From: Candidatus Zambryskibacteria bacterium CG10_big_fil_rev_8_21_14_0_10_42_12
GTDB lineage: Bacteria; Patescibacteriota; Minisyncoccia; Phycocordibacterales; 1-14-0-10-42-12
Direction: 5' to 3'
Assembly: GCA_002787695.1 (NCBI GenBank)
Contig: PCXL01000011.1
Location: forward strand, 202,250-243,543
Length of the DNA stretch: 41,294 nucleotides
Below are positions 27,022-36,899 of this stretch, one piece after another. Position 1 is the stretch's first letter; every line of letters starts with the position of its first letter. Under the pieces are notes generated by a model, which did no database searches, was not told the origin of the DNA, and worked only from the letters and a program-made list of their open reading frames with translations. Both the position numbers and the translations under genes were made by a program.

Positions 27022-27654
27022 ATGGAAGAAGATTTTGCAAGCAAAAAGAAACTTATTGATCGACTAGAGCATAGTAGTGGTGTTTTAAAAAATCCGCGTA
27101 TCAAAGAAGCGTTTGAAACCGTAGATCGTGCAGATTTCGTCTTTGGTGACTATAAAATCGAGGCATATGAAGATTATGCGCTTCCCATGACAGAAGGCTC
27201 GACAATCTCACAGCCAACAATAGTTGCATTTATGCTTGAGCTTCTTGATCTTCAATCCGGAGAGTCGGTACTTGAGGTTGGATCGGGGAGCGGGTTTGTA
27301 CTTGCACTCATGTCATATATCGTTGGTGAAGCAGGAAATGTATACGGCACTGAAATAAATACAGAATTACTTTTATTCTCAGATAGAAATATTCAAAAAT
27401 ACCCAGAACTTTCCAAAAGAATACACAATATGCCTGCAACGGGGGAGTTGGGACTCATAGAAGATGCGCCGTATGACAAAATACTTGTCTCCGCAGATCT
27501 TCCAGAAATTCCATCTGAACTTGTGGGGCAACTTACTGATGGTGGTATTTTAGTGTGTCCCGTAAAAGGAGAAATGCTGCGAATTCAAAAGAAGGATGAT
27601 TCGTACGAGGTACTACAATCATTTCCAGGGTTTTCTTTTGTACCAGTTGTATAA
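27022..27654 (+). CDS. pcm: Protein-L-isoaspartate O-methyltransferase-like
   Basis: MTEGSTISQPTIVAFMLELL; SVLEVGSGSGFVLALMSYIVG. Confidence 0.9.
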   Translation: MEEDFASKKKLIDRLEHSSGVLKNPRIKEAFETVDRADFVFGDYKIEAYEDYALPMTEGSTISQPTIVAFMLELLDLQSGESVLEVGSGSGFVLALMSYIVGEAGNVYGTEINTELLLFSDRNIQKYPELSKRIHNMPATGELGLIEDAPYDKILVSADLPEIPSELVGQLTDGGILVCPVKGEMLRIQKKDDSYEVLQSFPGFSFVPVV

Positions 27655-27663
27655 AATATAGGT

Positions 27664-28257
27664 ATGTCAAAAACAGACCTTATGCGACAGATTCGAGATG
27701 AGGTTCTAAATTTGAGGGAATCATCTCTCTATACGTATCGGACACAAAATAAATATTTTCCTGTTATTGGAGATGGGGATCATGATGCAGAGATCATATT
27801 TATCGGTGAGGCACCAGGTAAAAATGAGGCAATGACCGGTAAACCGTTTTGTGGTGCATCTGGCAGGATTTTAGACGAGTTACTTCAAAGTATTAATCTT
27901 GATCGTAAAACAGTATATGTGACAAATATAGTTAAAGACCGTCCGCCAGAAAATCGCGATCCTACACCACAAGAAATAGAACTGTATGCACCATTTTTAG
28001 ATCGCCAAATAGAAATAATTAAACCAAAGGTAATAGCGACACTTGGTCGTTTCTCCATGCAATACATTATGAAGCGATATGGCTTGGATTTTGAACTAGA
28101 TGCGATTTCAAAAATTCACGGGAAAGAGTTTCGAACAAAGACAGATATAGGAGAATTTACTGTTATTCCACTCTACCATCCGGCAGTAGCCGTGTATAAT
28201 GGAAATACAAAGGACGAACTTAAGAAAGATTTTACTACCCTAAAGAAATACGTATAA
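27664..28257 (+). CDS. Family 4-like uracil-DNA glycosylase lacking Fe-S cysteines
   Basis: IFIGEAPGKNEAMTGKPFCGASGRILDELL; VTNIVKDRPPENRDPTPQEIELYAPFLDRQIEIIKPKVIATLG. Confidence 0.88.
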   Translation: MSKTDLMRQIRDEVLNLRESSLYTYRTQNKYFPVIGDGDHDAEIIFIGEAPGKNEAMTGKPFCGASGRILDELLQSINLDRKTVYVTNIVKDRPPENRDPTPQEIELYAPFLDRQIEIIKPKVIATLGRFSMQYIMKRYGLDFELDAISKIHGKEFRTKTDIGEFTVIPLYHPAVAVYNGNTKDELKKDFTTLKKYV

Positions 28258-28511
28258 TGCTTACCATTCTTGAAAACCCGAATTTAATTCTCAGTATTGC
28301 CTCTCTCTCAGAAGTTATTGGTGCAATACTCATCGCTTTTGTGGTTTACAGCGTTCATCAACATATTGTCAAAGAGCGGAAGATAGACGAGGACGTATTA
28401 ACCTCTATGAAAACAGAAAGGGTATATATGGTGGCCGGTATTCTTCTCATCATTTTTTCATTTATATTGGAAGTTTGGACTCGACTTGTCCTTGGTGGAG
28501 CTGTGGTGTAG
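28257..28511 (+). CDS. Small two-TM hypothetical membrane protein
   Basis: Hydrophobic segments; start overlaps the UDG stop. Confidence 0.55.
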   Translation: MLTILENPNLILSIASLSEVIGAILIAFVVYSVHQHIVKERKIDEDVLTSMKTERVYMVAGILLIIFSFILEVWTRLVLGGAVV

Positions 28512-28521
28512 GCTCTGTATC

Positions 28522-30303
28522 ATGGCAAAAACAACACCAAAGAAATTATCTTATAAAACAGAGTGGGATCTCTCACTTTTTTATACATCTGCAAAAGATC
28601 CACAGATTGCAAAAGACCTGGAAAAAGCACAGCGAGACATTATGGCTTTTGCAAAAAAATATAAAAATAAAGATTTTACAAAAGATACCAAGTCATTACT
28701 ATCCGCCCTACAAGATCATGAAAAACTCGAAGAACAAAACGAACTAAGTAAAATCGCGCGCTATTTTGGTTTTCGTAGGGAATTGAATGCAAAAGATGTA
28801 GAAGCGGAAGCGCGTCTCAATGAACTATCACAAATTGGGGCAAAGCTTTCTAATGAGGTTGTCTTTTTTACATTAAAACTAGGGAAAATATCAAAAGCAG
28901 AACAAGAAAAATATCTACGTGACCCGAAACTAAAAAAATACCACTACTCATTGAAGACTCTTTTTGATAATGCAAATTTTCTTCTCACAGAACCTGAAGA
29001 AAAAATTATGACGGTAAAGTACCTTACATCTCGCGGTATGTGGACATCCGGATTTGAACGTCTCCTTAATAAACAGACTGTAAAACATAAAGGAAAAGAA
29101 ATTCCGCTCCCTGAAGCTTCCGGGAAAATGCCGACACTTCCTACAAAAGAAAGACGGGAATTGTATAGAAAAATGGCCGACGTACTATATTCTGTTGCCG
29201 ATTTTGCCGAAAGTGAAATGAATGCGGTTGTTACAGATAAAAAAATTAATGATGAACTTCGTGGTTATAAACTTCCTTATGAAGCAACAGTGAGGGGCTA
29301 CGAAAATGATCTTAGAACCGTGGAAACCCTTCGAAAAGCCGTACAGAAATTCAATAAAACGAGTCACAAATTCTTTAATATAAAAGCAAAGTTACTGAAT
29401 GAAAAGAAATTGATATACGGAGATCGTGCCGCTCGTGTAGGTAAAGTATCTAAAAAGGTTGAATTTAGCGACGCTGTTAAAATTGTTCAAGAAGAATTCA
29501 AGAAGACCCACCCAAGGTTTGAAGAAATCTTTATGAACATGCTTACAAATGGTCAACTTGATGTGTATTCAAAAGAAGGAAAGTCTGGGGGCGCATTTTG
29601 TGCATGGACGCACGGTTTACCAACATTTGTCATGCTCAACCATACTGACGACATTAATTCATTGAGTACTCTAGCCCATGAAATGGGGCATGCTTTGCAC
29701 GCAGAGTATTCAAAGGGACAAGGTGTTTTATACGAAGATTGTTCAACAGCATCAGCAGAAGTAGCAAGCACGTTTTTTGAAGCGCTCGTTTTTGATTCCA
29801 TCCTTGAAAAAGCGACGGATAAAGAAAAAATTATTCTTCTCCATGATAAATTACAAGACGATATTCAAACAATTTTTCGACAGATGGCCTGTTTTGAATT
29901 TGAAGTAGAGCTCCATAACACCATTCGTGAAAAAGGCTTCTTACCAAAAGAGGATATTGCACGCCTCATGAACAAACACATGAAAGCGTATCTTGGTCCC
30001 GTGTTTGATTTGGAAGACAAAGATGGATTTTTCTTCGTCTCATGGCCACATATTCGCAATTTCTTCTATGTATATTCGTATGCATTTGGACAAATTGTCT
30101 CAGCCGCGATGTATGCAAAATATAAAGAAGATCCGGCATTTATCGGTAAAGTGATCGAATTCTTATCTGCTGGTGGATCAGACTCACCAGAAAATATCTT
30201 CAAATCAATCGGTATTGATGTGACAAAGCTCGATTTTTTCGAAACAGGTCTCAAGCAGATAGAAAAACAAGTAAAAGAACTAGAGAAACTCACGAACAAA
30301 TAG
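28522..30303 (+). CDS. pepF: M3 family oligoendopeptidase F
   Basis: LAHEMGHALHAEYSK zinc motif; full-length M3 architecture. Confidence 0.92.
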   Translation: MAKTTPKKLSYKTEWDLSLFYTSAKDPQIAKDLEKAQRDIMAFAKKYKNKDFTKDTKSLLSALQDHEKLEEQNELSKIARYFGFRRELNAKDVEAEARLNELSQIGAKLSNEVVFFTLKLGKISKAEQEKYLRDPKLKKYHYSLKTLFDNANFLLTEPEEKIMTVKYLTSRGMWTSGFERLLNKQTVKHKGKEIPLPEASGKMPTLPTKERRELYRKMADVLYSVADFAESEMNAVVTDKKINDELRGYKLPYEATVRGYENDLRTVETLRKAVQKFNKTSHKFFNIKAKLLNEKKLIYGDRAARVGKVSKKVEFSDAVKIVQEEFKKTHPRFEEIFMNMLTNGQLDVYSKEGKSGGAFCAWTHGLPTFVMLNHTDDINSLSTLAHEMGHALHAEYSKGQGVLYEDCSTASAEVASTFFEALVFDSILEKATDKEKIILLHDKLQDDIQTIFRQMACFEFEVELHNTIREKGFLPKEDIARLMNKHMKAYLGPVFDLEDKDGFFFVSWPHIRNFFYVYSYAFGQIVSAAMYAKYKEDPAFIGKVIEFLSAGGSDSPENIFKSIGIDVTKLDFFETGLKQIEKQVKELEKLTNK

Positions 30304-30304
30304 T

Positions 30305-31522
30305 ATGTCATTTACACCGTCACAAAAAACGCTTGAACGATATGCGGATGTGCTTGTTAATTTTGCCATAGGACACGGCAAAGGTATTAAAAAGGGTGAC
30401 GTCGTACGCGTTGTTGCAAACGAAGCAACAAAACCACTCTACAAAGAAATTAGAAAAGCTATTTTAAAAGCGGGGGGCCACATTATTCCATTTTATCAAC
30501 CTGATGATACGAAAGAATCAAACTTTTCAGAAGATTTTTTTACCCTTGCAAGCGAAGACCAGCTATCATTTTTTCCAAAAACATACATGAAAGGGCTTGT
30601 AGATCAGGTAGATCACAGTATTACCGTGTGGGGAGATACATATCCTGAAGCACTTAAAAAAGCAGATCCTAAAAAACTTCTCATGCATGAAAAGGCGAGG
30701 AAACACGTATACGAATGGTTTTTCGATAAAGAAAACAAGGGAAAATATAGCTGGACCGGCGCACTTTATGGTACCGAAGCTATGGCAAAGGAGGCAGGAC
30801 TCGATCTTACAGAATATTGGAGCCAGATCATTAAAGCCTGTTTTCTCGATGAAACAAATCCTGTAGCAAAGTGGAAACAGGTTGACCAAGAAATTAAGAG
30901 TACGGCTAAAAAATTAGACAAACTAAATATTCAAAAAGTTCACCTAGAAGGACCTGATATGTCACTCGACATCACCATTGGCGATAAGCGAAAATGGGTA
31001 TCTGGTGGAGGTGCTAATATTCCAAGTTTTGAAATTTTTACCTCTCCTGATTGGCGTGGCACAAATGGACGGATCAAGTTTAACCAGCCGCTGTACAGAT
31101 ACGGCAACCTAATCAAAGGCATTGAACTTGAATTCAGAGACGGCATAGTGGTGAAATCAAAAGCAAAGAAAAACGAAAAACTGCTTAAAGAAATGATCGC
31201 AACAGAAGGAGCAAACAAAGTCGGTGAATTTTCACTCACCGATACGCGTTTTTCTCGCATCACAAAATTTATGGCAGAAACACTCTATGACGAGAATATG
31301 GGTGGACCACATGGCAACACCCATATCGCACTCGGCAGTTCATATCACGAAACATACACGGGAGACAGGGTCAAAATGAAGCAGAAAGATTGGCAGAAAC
31401 TTGGCTTCAACGATTCTTCTGTGCATACAGATATCATTTCAACTACTCCGAGAACGGTTACGGCAACACTCAAAAATGGTACAGAAAAAGTGATTTATAA
31501 AGATGGCATGTTTACTGTATAG
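30305..31522 (+). CDS. M29 aminopeptidase
   Basis: YADVLVNFAIGHGKGIKKGDVVRV; GGPHGNTHIALGSSYHETYTG. Confidence 0.9.
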   Translation: MSFTPSQKTLERYADVLVNFAIGHGKGIKKGDVVRVVANEATKPLYKEIRKAILKAGGHIIPFYQPDDTKESNFSEDFFTLASEDQLSFFPKTYMKGLVDQVDHSITVWGDTYPEALKKADPKKLLMHEKARKHVYEWFFDKENKGKYSWTGALYGTEAMAKEAGLDLTEYWSQIIKACFLDETNPVAKWKQVDQEIKSTAKKLDKLNIQKVHLEGPDMSLDITIGDKRKWVSGGGANIPSFEIFTSPDWRGTNGRIKFNQPLYRYGNLIKGIELEFRDGIVVKSKAKKNEKLLKEMIATEGANKVGEFSLTDTRFSRITKFMAETLYDENMGGPHGNTHIALGSSYHETYTGDRVKMKQKDWQKLGFNDSSVHTDIISTTPRTVTATLKNGTEKVIYKDGMFTV

Positions 31523-31559
31523 TTTTGCTTTTTAGCCATTTTCTCGTACAATCACACTT

Positions 31560-33338
31560 ATGAAATCTGATGAGATCCGAAAAAAATTCTTAGCGTTTTT
31601 TGAGAAAAGGGGGCACTCTATAATCCCATCAGCACCTTTAGTACCCGAAAATGATCCTACCGTTCTTTTTAATACTGCGGGTATGCAACCACTGGTTCCA
31701 TATCTCATGGGCGAACCACATCCAGCGGGGAAACGTATCGCTGACGTTCAAAAATGCGTCAGAACCGGCGACATTGATGAGATTGGTGACAACACTCACC
31801 TGACTTTTTTTGAAATGCTTGGCAATTGGTCTTTAGGAGATTATTTCAAAGAAGATGCAATAAAATGGAGCTATGAACTTCTTACATCAAAAGAAGAGGG
31901 TTTTGGTTTAGATCCTAATCGTCTATACGTAACAGTATTTGCCGGAGACGAGAACGTACTACGAGATGAAGAATCTGCGCGAATTTGGGAATCTGTTGGT
32001 ATGCCAAAGCATAGAATCTATTTCAAAGGAGCAGATGCGAACTGGTGGCCAGCTGTAAAAGGAAAAGATACGTGGACTGGTCCTACAGGACCTTGTTCAG
32101 AAATGTTTTATGACCTCACAGAAGAAGGGTTGGGTGATTTAACTCCCGAAGAATACAACAAAGCTGATGATGAGCAGAAAATTGTTGAGATTTGGAATGA
32201 TGTGTTCATGGCATATGAAAAACGAGATGGAAAAATTGTAGGAGAGCTACAATATAAAAATGTAGATACAGGTGCAGGACTAGAACGTCTTGCAGCAGTT
32301 CTTCAAAACAAAAAGTCTGTTTTTGATACTGATTTATTTGAACCAATACTTGCTGTTATTCCACAAGGAGATGAGAGATCTCGACGTATTGTAGCCGATC
32401 ATATCCGTGCTGCAGTTTTTCTCATTGCAGATGGTGTCACTCCTGCTAATACAGACAGAGGGTATATCTTGCGTCGACTACTTCGCCGTTTAATCCTTAA
32501 ATATCCGAATCGCGCATTAGATGCAGAAGGTATATCTGTGCTGGTTGATACTGTTGTAAATAAGTATGGTGCATTTTATAACAATCTCATTACACAAAAA
32601 ACTTTTATTAAACAGGTAATGGAAGATGAGAATGACAAGTTTAAAAAATCCTTAACACAAGGACTCAAACAATTTGAAAAGCTGGCAGAAGGAAATATCA
32701 ACATTTCAGGCAAAGATGCATTTATCCTATTTTCTACATACGGTTTCCCTATAGAAGTCACAGAGGAAATGGCAGTAGAAAAAGGAATGACGGTAGATAA
32801 GACAGGTTTTGAAGAAGAGATGAAGAAGCATCAAGACCTATCACGCGAAGGAGCACAGGGGAAGTTTAAAGGAGGATTGGGAGATACGAGTGAAATGTCG
32901 GTCAAGTATCACACGGCAACACACCTGCTTCATCAAGCACTCCACGAAGTGCTGGGAGACCATGTGGAACAAAAGGGGAGCAACATCACGCCGGAGCGTC
33001 TCAGGTTTGACTTCTCACATCCTGAAAAAATGACAGATGAACAGAAGAAACAAGTGGAGAATATTGTAAACCAGAAAATTGCAGAGGATTTACCGGTACA
33101 TAAAATAATTTTACCAAAAGACGAAGCGCTTAAAATTGGCGCGCATCACTTCTTTGGAGACAAATATGGAGATGAGGTAAGCGTGTACTATATCGGTGAC
33201 TCTTTAGAAAACGCATATTCAAAAGAATTTTGTGGTGGACCACATGTTGAGCGAACAGGAGTTCTCGGTCACTTCACCATTACAAAAGAAGAATCCGTCG
33301 CACAAGGTGTACGACGCATTAAGGCTATTCTTGAGTAA
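31560..33338 (+). CDS. alaS: Alanyl-tRNA synthetase lacking C-Ala domain
   Basis: IRKKFLAFFEKRGHSIIPSAPLVPENDPTVLFNTAGMQPLVPYL; HTATHLLHQAL; CGGPHVERTG; ends at residue 592. Confidence 0.96.
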   Translation: MKSDEIRKKFLAFFEKRGHSIIPSAPLVPENDPTVLFNTAGMQPLVPYLMGEPHPAGKRIADVQKCVRTGDIDEIGDNTHLTFFEMLGNWSLGDYFKEDAIKWSYELLTSKEEGFGLDPNRLYVTVFAGDENVLRDEESARIWESVGMPKHRIYFKGADANWWPAVKGKDTWTGPTGPCSEMFYDLTEEGLGDLTPEEYNKADDEQKIVEIWNDVFMAYEKRDGKIVGELQYKNVDTGAGLERLAAVLQNKKSVFDTDLFEPILAVIPQGDERSRRIVADHIRAAVFLIADGVTPANTDRGYILRRLLRRLILKYPNRALDAEGISVLVDTVVNKYGAFYNNLITQKTFIKQVMEDENDKFKKSLTQGLKQFEKLAEGNINISGKDAFILFSTYGFPIEVTEEMAVEKGMTVDKTGFEEEMKKHQDLSREGAQGKFKGGLGDTSEMSVKYHTATHLLHQALHEVLGDHVEQKGSNITPERLRFDFSHPEKMTDEQKKQVENIVNQKIAEDLPVHKIILPKDEALKIGAHHFFGDKYGDEVSVYYIGDSLENAYSKEFCGGPHVERTGVLGHFTITKEESVAQGVRRIKAILE

Positions 33339-33466
33339 TTAGCTTATCTTAATAGTGGATTTGTACTAATTTTCCATTTTGCTTTTTACATTTTAAATCT
33401 TCTTTGTCCCCAAAAAGATCTTGTGTTTACGTACGTAAATGACTATCATAAAATAAGTATATGGTC

Positions 33467-33577
33467 CCGTTAGAAGCCGCGATCGCGTACATAATCCTAA
33501 TACTTATGGTCGACACACATCATTTAGCAACTAAAATTTCAAGCAGAAAGCGAGTGATCGCGATCTGCTTCTAACGG
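33467..33577 (+). promoter_or_regulatory. 5' UTR inverted repeat abutting a start codon
   Basis: CCGTTAGAAGC (33467-33477) / GCTTCTAACGG (33567-33577), with inner palindromes CGCGATCGCG and GATCGCGATC; ATG at 33579. Confidence 0.6.
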
Positions 33578-33578
33578 A

Positions 33579-34841
33579 ATGGCTAAAAACGTAATGCAAG
33601 ACGTTATTCCAAAGGATAAACGCTCTATCAGGAATATCCCTATTCCTGGCAGTAAAAGACCAAAGATTTCTAAACCTCATGATGATGAGCCAGATGAACC
33701 TGTAACCGTAAGTAGAAGTCGCAAAATACCACCCCCACGGCAAACTAAAAGCAAGAAGGTCTTTGTCTTAGGCTTTATTCTCATTCTTATCCTCGCCATA
33801 GGGGGGATTATGACCGTGTTTGGAAAAACAACTCTCGTTATTACTCCTAAAAAGGCGGAGGCAAGCGTGAACACTGAAATAACCGCGTCTTCAGACAACA
33901 GTACACCTGTATTATTTCAAATGGTAGAACTTGAAGATACGCTCACAAAACAAGTGCCGGCAACTGACGAAGCGTATGTAGAGGAACAAGCTCGCGGAAC
34001 CGTTGTCGTTTATAACAATTTTGACGAAGATGATCAGCGCCTCATCACAAATACTCGATTTGAATCACCAGATGGCAAGATATATCGCATCAGAGAATCT
34101 ATTGTAGTACCAGGAAAGCAAGGAAATACACCTGGAAGTGTTGAAGTAATCGTGTATGCCGATGAGCCTGGAGAGGATTACAACATCAGTAACGCCACAT
34201 TCACTATCCCAGGTTTTAAAGGTGACCCTCGCTATGACGCATTTTATGCAGAAACAAAAACATCTATTAGTGGTGGCTTTATAGGTCAAAGAAAACAAAT
34301 TGCCGAAGGAGTACTCAATGATGCACATCAAGAACTTGATACGACACTCCGTGCAAACTTATTGGGTGCGATACAGGCACAAGTACCGAAAGATCTCGTT
34401 GTCCTTGAAGAGCTCGTGACCATAACGTATGAAGATGCTCCTCAGAAAGACAATGGTGATATGACTACAATCGGCAGAATTGGCCATATCAAGGCACCAC
34501 TTATTCAAAACAAAGCTTTAGCTAAAGAGATCGCTCGTGCACACAATGTTCCAACTGACATCGAACTTTCGATTCCATCATTTGAAGGCGTCACTGTAGA
34601 TTATGTAGATAGCGATGCTTCTGATGGACAGATCACCTTCAGTATTGCTGGACCCGTAAAGTTTGTGGCTGTACTAGATGAAGGCAAGATCAGAAGCGCT
34701 CTTGGCGGAAAACAAAAATCAGATCTCGCCAATACACTCGCCGGCATTCCAGCTATCGCTTCAGCAGAAGCATCTATTAGTCCGTTCTGGATCAGCTCAT
34801 TCCCTGAGGACGGGTCTAAAATTAACATTGTTATACGATAG
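33579..34841 (+). CDS. Single-pass membrane-anchored extracytoplasmic protein (baseplate J-like character, low certainty)
   Basis: Basic N-terminus, one TM (VFVLGFILILILAIGGIMTVF), beta-rich exterior. Confidence 0.6.
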   Translation: MAKNVMQDVIPKDKRSIRNIPIPGSKRPKISKPHDDEPDEPVTVSRSRKIPPPRQTKSKKVFVLGFILILILAIGGIMTVFGKTTLVITPKKAEASVNTEITASSDNSTPVLFQMVELEDTLTKQVPATDEAYVEEQARGTVVVYNNFDEDDQRLITNTRFESPDGKIYRIRESIVVPGKQGNTPGSVEVIVYADEPGEDYNISNATFTIPGFKGDPRYDAFYAETKTSISGGFIGQRKQIAEGVLNDAHQELDTTLRANLLGAIQAQVPKDLVVLEELVTITYEDAPQKDNGDMTTIGRIGHIKAPLIQNKALAKEIARAHNVPTDIELSIPSFEGVTVDYVDSDASDGQITFSIAGPVKFVAVLDEGKIRSALGGKQKSDLANTLAGIPAIASAEASISPFWISSFPEDGSKINIVIR

Positions 34842-34916
34842 GTTAGCCACAGAAACGCCTATTGACCAAATTAAGCCCTTTTGATAACATAACGCGCAAT
34901 CCACAAAGAAAAGGTA

Positions 34917-35129
34917 ATGCAAAATAATGAAAATACATTTTCAGGAACTGTGGTTGAAACCCTTCCCAACGCAATGTTCAGAGTTATGCCTGACGAAAAT
35001 GGTGAAGAGGTAATTGCATACCTATCTGGCAGGATGAAGCATAATCGTATCCGTGTACTTCTTGGCGACAAGGTGCTCATGGAACGGGATCCATATGGGG
35101 GCAAACCTCGTATTAGCCGCAGACTGTAA
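34917..35129 (+). CDS. infA: Translation initiation factor IF-1
   Basis: [51 protein letters not shown]. Confidence 0.95.
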   Translation: MQNNENTFSGTVVETLPNAMFRVMPDENGEEVIAYLSGRMKHNRIRVLLGDKVLMERDPYGGKPRISRRL

Positions 35130-35209
35130 TCTTTTGGTTGTAAAAAAACTAAGAGTATTGTAGTCTTATGCCGATCGGATGTGCTTAAGGGCGTCCCTTT
35201 TTTATTGTC

Positions 35210-35326
35210 ATGAAAGTTAAAGCATCAGTAAAAAAAATGTGTACACACTGTCAAACAGTTAGACGTAAGGGCTACCTGTATGTCATTTGTAGTGCAAACC
35301 CACGTCATAAGCAGCGCCAAGGCTAA
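35210..35326 (+). CDS. rpmJ: Ribosomal protein L36 (not in supplied ORF track)
   Basis: [38 protein letters not shown]. Confidence 0.97.
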   Translation: MKVKASVKKMCTHCQTVRRKGYLYVICSANPRHKQRQG

Positions 35327-35338
35327 TTTATATACACC

Positions 35339-35719
35339 ATGCGTATACTCGGTATTACTATTCCAGAAGAAAAAAGACTTGAAATCGGACTAACCGTTAT
35401 ATTCGGAATTGGACGTGCACGTGCACATAAGATCTTAAAAGATGCCGACGTAGATTTCGGCGCAAAGCCAAAAGACGTATCAGTTGATGACGAAAACAAT
35501 ATCCGTTCACTCGTTGAAAAATATCGTCTTGAAGGAGATCTACGCCGAGAAGTTTCTGGAAATATCAAACGCCTCAAAGATATCAAGGCATATCGTGGAA
35601 CTCGTCATGCCAAAGGGCTCCCATCTCGAGGACAACGAACAAAGACAAACACTCGTACAAAGCGCGGCAACATAAGAAAGACTATGGGTACTGGACGACG
35701 TAAGGTAGAGAAGACATAA
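35339..35719 (+). CDS. rpsM: Ribosomal protein S13
   Basis: GIGRARAHKIL; GLPSRGQRTKTNTRT. Confidence 0.98.
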   Translation: MRILGITIPEEKRLEIGLTVIFGIGRARAHKILKDADVDFGAKPKDVSVDDENNIRSLVEKYRLEGDLRREVSGNIKRLKDIKAYRGTRHAKGLPSRGQRTKTNTRTKRGNIRKTMGTGRRKVEKT

Positions 35720-35728
35720 AATAATTCT

Positions 35729-36154
35729 ATGGGAAAGAAACGTATCATTACACAACAAGGAACCGACGCTGAAATTTTGAAGCAGCAGGCGTATGTGTCA
35801 AAGAAAAAAGTTGACTCTGGTATTTTCATCGTAGAAGCGACATACAACAATACAAAGGCCGTATTTACAGATACAAAGGGTAATACGCTTGCTTGGGCAA
35901 CGAGTGGATCACTCGGATTCAAGGGTGCAAAGAAAGGAACTCCTTTTGCTGCTGCTAAAGTAGGCGAAACCGTAGCACTTAAGGCTGCTGCCATGGGTAC
36001 AAAGGATGTAGCAATTGTTGTTCGTGGCGTAGGATCCGGTCGAGAATCTGCCATTCGAAGCTTTGCCTCTAAAGGTTTTAATGTTGTATCCCTTAAGGAT
36101 ATGACTCCTGTGCCACACAATGGCGTTAAGGCAAAGAAGCCACGTCGTGTATAA
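35729..36154 (+). CDS. rpsK: Ribosomal protein S11
   Basis: IFIVEATYNNTKAVFTDTKGN; DMTPVPHNGVKAKKPRRV. Confidence 0.98.
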   Translation: MGKKRIITQQGTDAEILKQQAYVSKKKVDSGIFIVEATYNNTKAVFTDTKGNTLAWATSGSLGFKGAKKGTPFAAAKVGETVALKAAAMGTKDVAIVVRGVGSGRESAIRSFASKGFNVVSLKDMTPVPHNGVKAKKPRRV

Positions 36155-36191
36155 ATTTTCAATCTTCAATTTCTAATTTTTACTTATTATC

Positions 36192-36803
36192 ATGCGTACC
36201 GGACCAAAATATAAAATAGCTCGTCGCGTTGGTGCACCTGTTTTTGAGAAAACACAAACTCAAAAATTTGCACTGTCTGAACAGCGAAAAACAAAAACTC
36301 GAAAGCGAGGTCGCGCAAAATCAGACTTCGGTTTGCAACTTAATGAGAAGCAGAAGGCACGATATGTCTACGGACTTTCAGAAAAACAGTTTAGAAATTA
36401 CGTTCTTGAAGCAATCGATCAAAAGAAAGTGCCGGCCACACAATATCTCTATAGCAAACTCGAGCGCCGTATCGATAACATCGTATATCGTGCTGGACTT
36501 GCATCTACCCGCCGTTTTGCACGCCAAATGGTATCTCATGGACACATCATGGTAAACGGACGCAGAATCACTATTCCTTCACATATTCTAACCAAGGGCG
36601 ACGCATTCTCTGTAAGAGCAGGTTCCCAAACAAGTAAATTGTTTACAAATCTAGCAGAAGAATCGGCGGGACGCACAATGCCAAACTGGATGACGTTTGA
36701 TATTGCAAAATTTGAAGGTGGAGTTAAAGAGGAGCCACAACTCACTGAATCACAGGATCTTCTCTTCAATCTTAATACGATTATCGAATTCTACAGTAAA
36801 TAA
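36192..36803 (+). CDS. rpsD: Ribosomal protein S4
   Basis: [35 protein letters not shown]. Confidence 0.98.
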   Translation: MRTGPKYKIARRVGAPVFEKTQTQKFALSEQRKTKTRKRGRAKSDFGLQLNEKQKARYVYGLSEKQFRNYVLEAIDQKKVPATQYLYSKLERRIDNIVYRAGLASTRRFARQMVSHGHIMVNGRRITIPSHILTKGDAFSVRAGSQTSKLFTNLAEESAGRTMPNWMTFDIAKFEGGVKEEPQLTESQDLLFNLNTIIEFYSK

Positions 36804-36839
36804 TCCTTTGTTTTAAGCCGTATGTTGTTACCAAAACCA

Positions 36840-36868
36840 TTGCAATTTATTAGAAAGTAATGTAAAAT
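36840..36868 (+). promoter_or_regulatory. Putative promoter of rpoA
   Basis: TTGCAA-N17-TAAAAT. Confidence 0.5.
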
Positions 36869-36899
36869 AGCCCTCTGTTGCTAGTTATATAAAGCGCTT

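Noticed and set aside
30566-30889. Minus-strand Cys-rich 107-aa ORF
   Set aside because: Antisense to the M29 aminopeptidase; no SD or family motif.
33579-34841. Phage tail/baseplate gene indicating prophage
   Set aside because: Single membrane-anchored protein with vague baseplate J-like character and no other phage genes nearby.
35605-36162. 185-aa minus-strand ORF
   Set aside because: Antisense to rpsM/rpsK; composition (Ser/Pro rich) typical of a shadow frame.
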